Notes: generated from the sequence alone by a model not told the origin. Counted from the first letter of the stretch, positions 1 to 7,151 are shown. The stretch: DNA of 39,882 nucleotides from Hydrogenibacillus schlegelii (GCF_001653195.1 NZ_JXBB01000011.1:1-39882); one strand, 5' to 3'. A program made the numbers and translations.

Positions 1-2
1 CG

Positions 3-485
3 ATGGAATCCCTGAGCTTCAGTCAAGGGAGGCTGGACACGGAGAAGGCCTTCAACCGCATGGCTTCCCAGTTTCCCTATGCGGCGATCGGGATGGCGAT
101 CCTGCGGCGGGCGATCAAAGAGAACGTGGGGTACAAACCCGTCCCGCCCCAGCACACCTCCACCATCGGCCGGCTCAAGTACGAAAAGAAATACGGCGTT
201 CCCGTTCACGGTGCCGCGGCCCTGGTCATCGGCAGGCGGGCCATGGGTTTTAGGGAGCGCATCACGCGCGAAGTTCGGGACTTCGTGCTTCGGGTGAAAG
301 AACGGCTGAAACCGACGGGTGATCTCCGACCGAGGGAAGGAACCGGGATGACCCGGAAGGTCGAGGCCGCGCTTCAGGCGCTGGAGACGAAGCTTCTTCT
401 GCACAACGGGCTTGCCCGCTGGCAACAAGAGAGTTTCTTCTCCTGCTGGCGCGAACTCAAAACGCTTGCTTTGGCCTTCCGGTAA
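3..485 (+). CDS. IS200/IS605-type TnpB-related protein, C-terminal part (5' end outside window)
   Basis: This is the C-terminal part of a TnpB-like protein of an IS200/IS605 element; the frame is open to the window edge, so the true start lies upstream. Visible residues 51-60 read HTSTIGRLKY and residues 69-83 read HGAAALVIGRRAMGF, the hallmark end of the TnpB-related (OrfB-like) group that lacks the usual CxxC zinc finger. TnpB proteins are RNA-guided nucleases of the RuvC fold that act with an omega-RNA made from the element's 3' end. In the canonical family an Asp stands in the third RuvC motif before the Ala run; here the visible residues are His-Gly, so nuclease activity is uncertain. 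A structured right end follows at 531-751. No tnpA is visible. Confidence 0.75.
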   Translation: MESLSFSQGRLDTEKAFNRMASQFPYAAIGMAILRRAIKENVGYKPVPPQHTSTIGRLKYEKKYGVPVHGAAALVIGRRAMGFRERITREVRDFVLRVKERLKPTGDLRPREGTGMTRKVEAALQALETKLLLHNGLARWQQESFFSCWRELKTLALAFR

Positions 486-530
486 CCCCGTTTCGCCGGG
501 AGTTCGGACAAACCCGGCAGGGCGAATCTG

Positions 531-751
531 ACAGATCGGTGCTTGCGGCGGCGGTTCTCGCCGCCTCTCCCCCGGCGCCCTCCGTTCTGCGGGTGCAACG
601 CACTCCGTCCGGCCGTGCAGACGAGACCGGGAGACGGGGAAGGAAGACCTTCCCGTGAGCACACCGGGTGGGACGCCCGGGCCCAGACCCCGATTTCCGA
701 AAGGAGGTGAACGCCTGGTTCGGCGGGGTCCCTGCCTGAATTCAATTCAGG
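531..751 (+). ncRNA. Putative omega-RNA / right end of the IS200/IS605 element
   Basis: This stretch is densely folded. It has a hairpin GCGGCG/CGCCGC, a hairpin with arms GGGAAGG and CCTTCCC, and a hairpin CCGGGT/GCCCGG. A nested structure pairs GACCCCG (686-692) with CGGGGTC (724-730) and, inside it, CCGAA (697-701) with TTCGG (719-723). It finishes with the short palindrome at 735-751. This order, scaffold hairpins then a small terminal hairpin next to a tnpB 3' end, is that of omega-RNA and of the TnpA-recognised right end of IS605 elements. The exact 5' end and the excision point cannot be set from sequence alone. Confidence 0.55.
735..751 (+). repeat. Right-end hairpin of the IS element
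   Basis: CCTGAATTCAATTCAGG is a perfect 7-bp stem with a 3-base loop (TCA). IS605-family transposases recognise single-stranded hairpins of this type close to the right cleavage site. It lies immediately 3' of the folded region and 30 bases before the next gene, so it likely marks the element boundary. Confidence 0.55.
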
Positions 752-780
752 TAGGTTTTCCGAACCAGGTGGAGTAAGGG

Positions 781-1032
781 ATGCTGGAGCTCTACGGCAC
801 GAAGGGGTGTCCGTATACGCGGGAGCTCCGTGAATCGCTCGATCTGGACGGCGAAGCCTACGTGGAATACGACGTGGAGGACGATGAGGACGCGCTCCGC
901 CGCATGATCGCCTTGACCGGAGGCCGAACCGTCCCGGTGCTCGTTTCGGACGGAAAGGTGTTGATGATCGGCGTTCAGGGACGCGGCTGCATCGTCGCCG
1001 CTCCGGAATCGGCAGGTGGGCCGGAGGCGTGA
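781..1032 (+). CDS. Glutaredoxin-like thiol protein (Uxx-star type family)
   Basis: An 83-residue thioredoxin-fold protein. It carries the redox motif CPYT at residues 10-13 and the cis-proline motif TVPV at 50-53, and ends in a GRGC segment (Cys70). In the related Uxx-star family the first cysteine can be selenocysteine; here it is an ordinary TGC cysteine. Such proteins reduce disulfides or act as small thiol carriers, but the partner is unknown. The ATG has a ribosome binding site GGTGGAG (768-774). The gene starts 30 bases after the right-end hairpin of the IS element, so its native promoter may have been displaced and it may depend on read-through. A strong hairpin terminator follows. 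Confidence 0.7.
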   Translation: MLELYGTKGCPYTRELRESLDLDGEAYVEYDVEDDEDALRRMIALTGGRTVPVLVSDGKVLMIGVQGRGCIVAAPESAGGPEA

Positions 1033-1106
1033 CGGCGGTGGCGTCCCAAGTGTCGGCCGCCGTGCCTGACGCTCAGGGGCTATGAGATGAGGGACCATAA
1101 GATCGT

Positions 1107-1140
1107 GAAAGCACCTCCGCACTCCGCCGGAGGTGCTTTC
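1107..1140. terminator. Bidirectional intrinsic terminator between convergent genes
   Basis: A perfect 13-bp stem, GAAAGCACCTCCG paired with CGGAGGTGCTTTC, has an 8-base loop and T-rich flanks on both strands. It lies between the plus-strand glutaredoxin gene and the minus-strand MFS gene and can serve both. Confidence 0.8.
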
Positions 1141-1218
1141 TGTTTCTTCCGGGACCGAAACGGGACCGTTCGCTTCGCTCTTCGGGCCTTCTGCTTTGCT
1201 TCGGGGTTTTTTCGCGCC

Positions 1219-2529
1219 TTACGCTTCGCCTCGCGTCGCTCGGGATTTCGTTTCCGGCCCCAGGAGGAGGAGCGTGACGACGGCCAAAAGGAGCACCGTC
1301 ACGAACAGCCAGAACACGCCGGCCTGGGTGAAACCACGGCCGAGAAGCCATCCGACCGCATACGGCGCGACGATCGCCCCGAGCCGCCCGATCGCCGCCG
1401 CCGTTCCGGCGCCGCGGGCGCGAAGGGCCGTCGGGTAGAGTTCCGGCGTATAGGCGTACAGCGCTCCCCAGGCGCCGAGGTTGAAGAAGTTGAGCGCCGC
1501 GCCGAAGCCGAGGAGCGCCGCGATCGAAGACGCCTGCCCGAAGCCGTAGGCGGCGACGGCCGTTCCAAGGAGGTAGAAGGCGAGCACCGGGCGGCGGCCG
1601 ATGCGTTCGATGAGCCAGGCGGCCGAGAGATATCCGGGAAGCTGGGCGACGGTCATCCAGAGGACGTATTCGAAGCTCTGGACGACGTCAAAGCCGCGGG
1701 CCATCATCAGGCTCGGCAGCCAGAGGAACATCCCGTAGTAGGCAAAGTTGATCGCCCACCAGAGCGTCCAGAGGGTGACGGTTCCGCGGCGATGCTCCGG
1801 GTCGAACAGCTGCCCGGCCGACACCGCCCCGGCGTCCGCGGTCGGCCGTCCGTCGGCCGCCCGGTCCCACCCGCCGCCGTCGCGTCCTTTTCGGCGATCG
1901 GTTTTGAGGTGAAGGAACGCCTTCGACTCCGGCAGGTTCCGGCGGGCATAAAGGATGAGGAGCGCCGGGAGTCCGCCCAAAAGGAGGCCCGCCCGCCAGC
2001 CGTGCCCCGCCATGATGAAATGGGCGAGGAGCGCCGCGAGGAGCCAGCCGATCGCCCAAAAGCTTTCCGCCATCACCACCGCCCGCGCCCGCTCGCGCGG
2101 CGGCGCCGTCTCCGAGACGTACGTCGCGGCGATCGGAAGCTCTCCGCCGAGGCCGAGGCCGATGAAAAAGCGAAAGGCGAGCATCATGCCGAAGCCGAGG
2201 GCGAGGGCGCTCAGCATCGTGCCGAGGGAAAAGAGAAGGAGCGTCCCCATGAACACGAGGCGGCGGCCCCAGCGGTCGGCGATGTGGCCGGCCAGGAGGG
2301 CGCCGACGGCCATGCCGAGGGAGTTGGCGCTCCCGAGGAGCCCCCGCTCCGCCGGACCGAGGCCCCAGTCGGCGGCCAAAAGCGCCAGCACGAACGAAAA
2401 CAGCGCGACGTCAAAGGCGTCCACCATGAAGCCAAGGGCGCCGAGGCGCCATTCGCGTCGGGCGTAAAACGGCGTTTCCTTTGGGGCGCCGAAGACGTCA
2501 CCCGGCCCCGCGCCAATGCGGGCGCTCAT
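1219..2529 (-). CDS. MFS transporter (NiaP / SHS-like organic acid or sugar porter)
   Basis: A 436-residue protein with about twelve hydrophobic segments. It has the MFS signature DRWGRR after helix 2 and a second, ERIGRRP, after helix 8, plus the acidic DAFD pair in helix 1 typical of aromatic-acid, lactate and niacin porters. A long polar central loop, rich in Gly, Arg and Asp, separates the two six-helix halves. It should import a small organic anion, vitamin or sugar with protons; the substrate cannot be told. The start follows a clear AAAGGAGG site, and its ATG overlaps the stop of the upstream small membrane protein (ATGA), so the two are probably translationally coupled. No periplasmic partner is seen. 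Confidence 0.8.
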   Translation of the reverse strand: MSARIGAGPGDVFGAPKETPFYARREWRLGALGFMVDAFDVALFSFVLALLAADWGLGPAERGLLGSANSLGMAVGALLAGHIADRWGRRLVFMGTLLLFSLGTMLSALALGFGMMLAFRFFIGLGLGGELPIAATYVSETAPPRERARAVVMAESFWAIGWLLAALLAHFIMAGHGWRAGLLLGGLPALLILYARRNLPESKAFLHLKTDRRKGRDGGGWDRAADGRPTADAGAVSAGQLFDPEHRRGTVTLWTLWWAINFAYYGMFLWLPSLMMARGFDVVQSFEYVLWMTVAQLPGYLSAAWLIERIGRRPVLAFYLLGTAVAAYGFGQASSIAALLGFGAALNFFNLGAWGALYAYTPELYPTALRARGAGTAAAIGRLGAIVAPYAVGWLLGRGFTQAGVFWLFVTVLLLAVVTLLLLGPETKSRATRGEA

Positions 2530-2864
2530 GGCCGTCCCTCCTTTCCGGCGACCGACCGATCGCAGCCCGCCCGAAGCGCCGCGGAATGGGCCGGGCTTTT
2601 TCGCCGGAGCGGATCGTCCCGATCGCCCCGCCCGACGGTCGCCTGAAGGGAGGCCGAACCGGGCGGCCTTTCCGGCAAAGCGGCCGGCATGGAGGCGGGG
2701 ATGCTTTCGGCTTCCGGGGCGGACGCCTTTTTTTCACGGGACGGCAGGGTCGGGCAGGTTCCGCCGAGGCAAGGCGCCCGGCGGACGAACAGGACGGCCA
2801 GCCCGGCGAGGCCGGCGACGAGGAAGACGAGGTAGGCAAGAAGTCCAAGCATCCCGACTGGCAT
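2526..2864 (-). CDS. Small single-pass membrane protein coupled to the MFS gene
   Basis: A 112-residue protein of unknown function. Residues 5-27 form one hydrophobic helix at the N-terminus, followed by RR, a CLGGTC segment (residues 32-37) with two cysteines, and a polar, Pro/Ala/Arg-rich tail. The ATG at 2864 has a ribosome binding site AAGGGGGG five bases upstream. The stop overlaps the start codon of the MFS gene in an ATGA, a normal sign of a real coupled pair. A promoter-like sequence lies about 175 bases upstream. A longer in-frame start at 3002 exists but has no good ribosome site. The Cys pair close to the membrane could bind metal or a thiol, but this is speculation. Confidence 0.5.
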   Translation of the reverse strand: MPVGMLGLLAYLVFLVAGLAGLAVLFVRRAPCLGGTCPTLPSREKKASAPEAESIPASMPAALPERPPGSASLQATVGRGDRDDPLRRKSPAHSAALRAGCDRSVAGKEGRP

Positions 2865-3038
2865 CGAAGCCCCCCTTTTTTCGGATGCCCTCGCTTTGGT
2901 GGCCGCCGCTTTCTGAGGCCGCCGCGTCGATCGACCGGTCCCGTCCTTTCCGAGCGGCTCGGAAAAGCGACCGGAAGTACCGGCCTCCCGATCCTGGCGC
3001 AAAACGGCACCGGACTTTACACCTGTCGCGTCAGCTTC

Positions 3039-3067
3039 ATTGTAGCGGATCGCCGGAACAAAGTAAA
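3039..3067 (-). promoter_or_regulatory. Sigma-A-like promoter for the small membrane protein / MFS pair
   Basis: Read on the minus strand, TTTACT (3067-3062), a 17-base spacer, then TACAAT (3044-3039). The leader of about 165 bases to the start at 2864 shows no riboswitch class that I recognise. Confidence 0.5.
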
Positions 3068-3262
3068 CCGCGGCATTCCGTCAAGTGCGTGTCAACGTTC
3101 GGTAGGCAAAGACCTCTCCGGCTCCGGTTCTCTTCACCACCCCCTTTGCTTCGCTCGGGCCAAAAGGCCGGTAAAACCCCTTCACTTGAAGGAAAACCGG
3201 ACCGATGGATCGAATTCATTCAATCAAAGCAAGCATCCCTTTCTCAAAAAGGAGATTCAAAC

Positions 3263-3367
3263 ATGCGGCCTCGACGATGGACTTCCCATCAACCCAAATG
3301 GTTTCATTCCGGATTGCACGACCGTGGTCAAAACACGGAAACGTTGGCGCAGGCACGGCATTTTTGA
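3263..3367 (+). CDS. Possible 34-residue small ORF
   Basis: ATG at 3263 has an excellent ribosome site, AAGGAG eight bases upstream, and codes for 34 residues rich in Arg, His and Gln with no recognisable domain or membrane segment. No relative comes to mind. It could be a chance frame or a relic in decayed DNA. Confidence 0.2.
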   Translation: MRPRRWTSHQPKWFHSGLHDRGQNTETLAQARHF

Positions 3368-3476
3368 GAAAGCCATGCGCCATGGGATGGGTCCGTGCAT
3401 CGCCGCAGGGCTCGTTCAGCGGACTTAATTCACCCGCCTTTTAAACAAACTCGAGGCGAAAGAAGGGCTTCTCCGT

Positions 3477-4373
3477 ATGGCGAAGCGGTATGGGGGGAAA
3501 GAAAGGGTGGCGGTGACCCGGCGAAAGTTTATCTTAGCGATCGCTTTTTTTGTTCTTTTAATCCTTATTCTTCCCCTGTCTTTTATCTTAATATCGGCCC
3601 GGGCTTCGCAGCGGGTGACCGTAAAGCAGGTTGAAGTTACTCTTCCGAATATGCCGCCGGAGCTTGACGGTCTGACCATCGCTCACCTCAGCGATCTCCA
3701 CTATGGTTTCGGGTTGTACACGAACATCCGGGCCGTAGAAGACGTAACGGCGCTTGTTCGCGCCCTTAATGCAGAATTGATCGTCTTTACCGGAGATCTG
3801 CTCGATCACACGGCCGATCCGCAGCTGAGCGAAACTTCCATTTTAAAGGGCCTTCACGCTCCTCTGGGGGTCTATGCCGTCCTGGGCAATCACGATCATG
3901 CCTTTGAGCGGTCAACGCTCCGGAATACGTTATCCGCCGACGGGATCAGACTGCTTGTCAATGAAAGCATTCGCTTGACGAGAAACGGGCGTAGCTTCTG
4001 GCTCGTCGGACTGGATGACCCGCTGGTCGGGGAACCGAAGCTGGCCGAAGCGATGTCGTCGATTCCGTCGGAGGACTTTGTACTGCTTCTCGTCCATACC
4101 CCGGATTTTGCGGATCGGTCGGCGGAACACAACCTTCCGCTTCAGCTTTCCGGGCACAGCCACTGCGGGCAAATCAGGCTTCCGGGAATCGGTCCGTTGT
4201 GGCTTCCGCCGCTCGGAAAAAAGTATCCGTCGGGGCTAAGGCCGGTATCAAGCGGCAAAACTTACGTCTACACGAACTGCGGCCTTGGAACGAGCGGAGT
4301 TCCGTTTCGCCTCTTTTGCCCACCGGAGATTGCGTTCATTACGCTTCGGGTCACGTCCCGTCAAGGGGCGTAA
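3477..4373 (+). CDS. Membrane-anchored metallophosphoesterase (YkuE-like), Tat-type signal
   Basis: A 298-residue calcineurin-like phosphoesterase. Its metal-binding motifs are SDLHYG (Asp73, His75), GDLLD (106-110), GNHDH (137-141), HTPD (207-210) and GHSHCGQ (226-232), a complete dimetal active site. Residues 14-42 hold TRRKFI followed by a long hydrophobic helix, a Tat-type signal or anchor like that of Bacillus YkuE, so the enzyme should work outside the membrane, on phospholipid or cell-wall phosphodiesters. GTG codons at 3507 and 3513 are alternative starts that would keep the twin Arg. Base composition is clearly lower in GC than in the surrounding genes, suggesting acquisition. No operon partner is seen. 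Confidence 0.8.
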   Translation: MAKRYGGKERVAVTRRKFILAIAFFVLLILILPLSFILISARASQRVTVKQVEVTLPNMPPELDGLTIAHLSDLHYGFGLYTNIRAVEDVTALVRALNAELIVFTGDLLDHTADPQLSETSILKGLHAPLGVYAVLGNHDHAFERSTLRNTLSADGIRLLVNESIRLTRNGRSFWLVGLDDPLVGEPKLAEAMSSIPSEDFVLLLVHTPDFADRSAEHNLPLQLSGHSHCGQIRLPGIGPLWLPPLGKKYPSGLRPVSSGKTYVYTNCGLGTSGVPFRLFCPPEIAFITLRVTSRQGA

Positions 4374-4399
4374 ACGGGCTCCCCTTCGGGGGGATGATG

Positions 4400-4677
4400 T
4401 CAAAAGTCATGCCTCCTTCTCAGGGTGGCTGCCTCGGAAAACGAGCCTGGGGCCGGCGCAAGCCGGGTCATCGATTCGGGACGGAAATCCTTTCGAGACG
4501 CCATCCCCTCCTCTTGCTGCTCCTCGAGTACGGCCCCCAGGAGCCGCAAGGCAGCCGCTCCCCCATCCAGGCCCAATGCCCGGACCAGCTCGTCCCCCTT
4601 CCGGCCAAGTTCCTGAGCTCCTGAGCGAGCCGGCGAAGCGCTTCGCGCAGGGCCATCGGCTTCGCATGCGGCGGCAT
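4400..4677 (-). pseudogene. Frameshifted small helical protein gene (8-bp duplication)
   Basis: On the minus strand a frame opens at ATG 4677 after an AAAAGGG site and codes for a helical segment ending RRLAQEL. The adjoining 8-mers CAGGAGCT and CAGGAACT (near 4611-4626) then throw it out of frame. Removing one copy restores a continuous protein of about 89 residues, continuing as GRKGDELVRALGLDGG and on through a Leu/Glu-rich helix to the stop at 4400. I do not recognise the family. The join across an imperfect tandem duplication is what suggests a real but broken gene rather than chance frames. Confidence 0.35.
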
Positions 4678-4741
4678 CGGCCCTTTTGCTGCCTTTTGCT
4701 GAAGAAGCGATCTGCCGGGACGAAGGCGTCGCCAAATGGGC

Positions 4742-4770
4742 TTGTCACGGCGAAGAAGACAATGTAGAAT
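4742..4770 (+). promoter_or_regulatory. Promoter of the arsR-CDF operon, with possible operator
   Basis: TTGTCA (4742-4747), 17-base spacer, TAGAAT (4765-4770). The inverted repeat GAAT-CAAA-ATTC (4767-4778) overlaps the -10 box and could be a half of an ArsR-family operator. The promoter position argues for the downstream start at 4794. Confidence 0.55.
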
Positions 4771-4793
4771 CAAAATTCCGGTGGGTGGCGCTT

Positions 4794-5102
4794 ATGATCG
4801 GAGGAGATTTCGCTCCTCTCTCGGGGGAAACAGCAAAACGCGTCGCGCATACGTTTAAGGCGCTGGCCGATCCGACGCGCGTCCGCATCTTGCCTCTTTT
4901 GGCCCAGGAAGAACGTTCCGTCACGGAGCTCGCCGAAGCGCTGGAACTCTCCCGATCCGCCGTTTCTCACCGGCTCGCTTTTCTCCGCTCCTTGCGTCTG
5001 GTTCGATATCGCCGGCAGGGAAAGTCGCTTTTCTATTCGTGTGACGATGACCGTGTGCTGACGCTGCTCGTTCAAGGGCTCGCGCATTTGGCGCATGATT
5101 AA
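4794..5102 (+). CDS. ArsR/SmtB-family metal-sensing repressor (CzrA-like)
   Basis: A 102-residue winged-helix repressor of the SmtB/CzrA group: FKALADPTRVRIL (21-33), a recognition helix around LSRSAVSHRLAFL (52-64) and a beta wing RYRRQGKSLFY (71-81). The C-terminal helix holds the alpha-5 metal site. In CzrA this is Asp-x-His plus His-x2-His; here the matching residues are Asp85, Arg87, His98 and His101, so one His ligand has become Arg. The gene is followed 13 bases later by a metal efflux pump, the usual target. The ATG at 4794 is chosen because the promoter lies just upstream; its ribosome site (GGTGG) is weak. Zn, Co or Cd would be expected effectors. Confidence 0.8.
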   Translation: MIGGDFAPLSGETAKRVAHTFKALADPTRVRILPLLAQEERSVTELAEALELSRSAVSHRLAFLRSLRLVRYRRQGKSLFYSCDDDRVLTLLVQGLAHLAHD

Positions 5103-5115
5103 GGAGGAAGGTGGC

Positions 5116-6030
5116 ATGCATTCCCATCCTCATGGACATTCCCACAGGGCGGAAACAGGACGGCCAAACAACCGGCGGGCCCTCGCCGCGGCTCTGGGGA
5201 TCACCGTTTCGATCATGCTTTTGGAGTTCATCGGAGGTTGGTGGCTCCGTTCTTTGGCCCTCATCTCCGATGCCGGGCACATGCTGAGCGATGCCGGATC
5301 GCTCGCCCTAAGCTTGCTTGCCCTTCTCTTGGCCGCGCGACCGGTCTCCCCGGGCATGACCTACGGCTACTCCCGGGTCGAGGTGCTTGCCGCGCTTCTC
5401 AACGGCTTCACCCTGATGGGAGTTGCGGGCTGGGTCGTATGGGAAGCGGTCGAGCGCTTTCGCAACCCGCCTGAGGTGGCCGGCGGTCCGATGATGGCCA
5501 TCGCGGCGATCGGACTTTTCGCCAATGCAACGAGTGCGTGGTGGCTGAAGCGCAAGGGGGATGTGCACGGCAACTTGAACGTGCGGAGCGCATATTTGCA
5601 TGTGATCGGGGACTTGCTGGGTTCGGCGGGGGCGATCGTCGCGGGGTTCCTCATGTATGCATTTTCGTGGTACGAGGCCGACCCGCTTATCAGTGTGGTC
5701 ACATCGGCCTTGATCGCAAGGAGCGCCTGGGGTGTCCTCGCCTCCGCCGTGCGCATCCTGATGGAAGGTGCCCCCCGGACCGTGTCAAAAAGACGGGTAG
5801 AAGAGGCGCTGCGGAGCCTTCCCAACGTGGTGGACGTCCATGACCTGCACATCTGGACGATCGCTCCCGATTTTGATGCTTTATCCTGCCACCTCATCGT
5901 CCACGAAGACGCGGATGCGCAAACCGTCTTGCGGGAAGCCGCGCGGCACGTTCGCGAGGCGTTTTGTATCGACCATGTCACTTTTCAAGTCGAAACGGCG
6001 CCTTGTCAGACGAGGGTGTGCCAAACGTAA
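5116..6030 (+). CDS. czcD: Cation diffusion facilitator, CzcD-like divalent metal exporter
   Basis: A 304-residue CDF transporter that exchanges Zn2+ (or Co2+/Cd2+) for protons at the cytoplasmic membrane. The N-terminus is His-rich (HSHPHGHSHR). Six hydrophobic segments follow, with the transport-site motifs Asp52-x2-His55-x3-Asp59 in SDAGHMLSD and His162-x3-Asp166 in HVIGDLLGS, and a C-terminal cytoplasmic domain with VVDVHDLHIW. ATG 5116 is preferred over 5095 because AAGGAGG (5101-5107) lies eight bases before it; that site overlaps the arsR stop, so the two genes form an operon. A Cys-containing tail (CQTRVC) ends the protein. Confidence 0.85.
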   Translation: MHSHPHGHSHRAETGRPNNRRALAAALGITVSIMLLEFIGGWWLRSLALISDAGHMLSDAGSLALSLLALLLAARPVSPGMTYGYSRVEVLAALLNGFTLMGVAGWVVWEAVERFRNPPEVAGGPMMAIAAIGLFANATSAWWLKRKGDVHGNLNVRSAYLHVIGDLLGSAGAIVAGFLMYAFSWYEADPLISVVTSALIARSAWGVLASAVRILMEGAPRTVSKRRVEEALRSLPNVVDVHDLHIWTIAPDFDALSCHLIVHEDADAQTVLREAARHVREAFCIDHVTFQVETAPCQTRVCQT

Positions 6031-6107
6031 ACAAGCGGCTTTCAAACGCCGGACGGTCGCAAGCCATCGCATCGGTCCTGTTCGTTACGGGAACCATCCG
6101 GCAAAAG

Positions 6108-6127
6108 CCCCGGAATTCATTCCGGGG
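6108..6127 (-). terminator. Terminator of the SDR gene
   Basis: CCCCGGAAT paired with ATTCCGGGG, a 9-bp stem. On the minus strand it is followed by CTTTTG, just past the SDR stop at 6135. Confidence 0.6.
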
Positions 6128-6134
6128 AAAAAAG

Positions 6135-6911
6135 TCAAAGCGCCACGGTTCGAGCGCCGTCCACCAGGAGCTGCTGCCCGCTCATGTACGTGTTTTTCGT
6201 CAACAAAAACACGATTACTTCCGCGATCTCTTCCGGCCGGCCGTAGCGCCGGAGGGGAATCCGCTCCACCGTGCGCCGTTCGATGTCTTCCGGCGTCATC
6301 CCCGCTTGACGGGCATAGCTTTCATTCCATTCCCGCACCCGGTCGGTAAGGATAAAACCCGGCGATACGATGTTAATGCGCACATTCTCCGGCCCGTGCT
6401 CCAGCGCCGCCGTCTTCAGCGCGTTTACCAGCGCCGCCCGGAGCGCGTTGGACAAAACGATGCCCGGCTGCGGCTCCTTGACCGTGTAGGAGCCGACGGC
6501 GACGACGTTTCCGCCGCCGGCCCGACGGATAAGCGGCAGCGCTCCCCGAAGCAGGCGCACCGGTCCCAGCACCATCAGCCGGAAGAAGCGCTCCCATTCT
6601 TCGTCCGTCACGTCGACCAGCGGTTTGATCGGCGGTCCGCCGTGGTTGATCAAAAGCGCGTCCAGCCGCCCGAACCTTTCGGCCGCCTCGATAAGCCGCG
6701 CCACCGTCTCCGGCGCTCCGAGATCGCCGGCCACCGGCACGATCTCCGCCCCCGCCGAGACGGAAGCCAGGGCCCGTTCCGGCTCACGGCTGTTGAGAAT
6801 AAGCCGATACCCTTCCTCCGCCATTCGCCGGGCGACCGCGAGGCCGATGCCGCGGGACGCCCCGGTCAAAATCGCCACCTTCTTTTCGCCTTTCTTTTCT
6901 CCGCTTGCCAT
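6135..6911 (-). CDS. Atypical short-chain dehydrogenase/reductase (SDR) family protein
   Basis: A 258-residue Rossmann protein with the cofactor motif TGASRGIG (16-23) and NHGG (89-92). It ends with a normal SDR C-terminus (MSGQQLLVDGA). Ser141 stands where the catalytic Ser lies, but the YxxxK motif is replaced: the stretch at 152-160 reads VLSNALRAA, with neither Tyr nor Lys in place. A distinct SDR branch shares this VLSN segment and the TDR sequence after SPGFI, so it is likely a real subgroup and not a damaged gene. Its reaction is unknown. The start has a good ribosome site (AAAGGATGGGG). It is monocistronic and divergent from the DJ-1/PfpI gene. Confidence 0.8.
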   Translation of the reverse strand: MASGEKKGEKKVAILTGASRGIGLAVARRMAEEGYRLILNSREPERALASVSAGAEIVPVAGDLGAPETVARLIEAAERFGRLDALLINHGGPPIKPLVDVTDEEWERFFRLMVLGPVRLLRGALPLIRRAGGGNVVAVGSYTVKEPQPGIVLSNALRAALVNALKTAALEHGPENVRINIVSPGFILTDRVREWNESYARQAGMTPEDIERRTVERIPLRRYGRPEEIAEVIVFLLTKNTYMSGQQLLVDGARTVAL

Positions 6912-7089
6912 CGTTCCCCATCCTTTCTTGGCGAGAATTTCGGATCGCTTCGGATCTTTTTGACCAAAATTTCAAACCGTTTCGGGTCGTGCGCTCGACG
7001 TTTTTCGGACGGCTCGATGCCGCCCGGCCGGCAAGCGGCGGAGGCGCCGGCGCCTCTCGGCATCGCCGGCCAGATGGGTCCCCCAAAGC

Positions 7090-7119
7090 TTGACGCGTTC
7101 TTTTCCTTTCGGATATAAC
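7090..7119 (+). promoter_or_regulatory. Promoter of the DJ-1/PfpI gene
   Basis: TTGACG (7090-7095), 18-base spacer, TATAAC (7114-7119), 33 bases before the ATG. Confidence 0.6.
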
Positions 7120-7151
7120 GGAGGTGAAACCATCAAAAAAGGGGGAGCAGG

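Larger units (their letters stand above)
2865..3476. other. Gene-poor stretch between MFS operon and metallophosphoesterase
   Basis: Bases 2865-3030 are the leader of the MFS pair and 3039-3067 its promoter. From about 3055 the base composition falls well below the neighbours, as in the following gene. The only candidate there is a 34-codon frame at 3263-3367, listed separately. No RNA gene or complete mobile element is visible, and the region reads like the remains of foreign or decayed DNA. Confidence 0.4.

Noticed and set aside
781-1032. Selenoprotein in the glutaredoxin-like gene
   Set aside because: The redox position is an ordinary TGC cysteine and no in-frame TGA is present inside the gene.
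1087-2646. 519-codon plus-strand frame opposite the MFS gene
   Set aside because: Arg/Glu/Ala-rich with no domain; it is the shadow of the MFS gene in GC-rich DNA.
2865-3030. Riboswitch in the MFS-pair leader
   Set aside because: A GGTG and GCC-rich pattern recalls a cobalamin or other riboswitch, but the conserved core blocks are not there.
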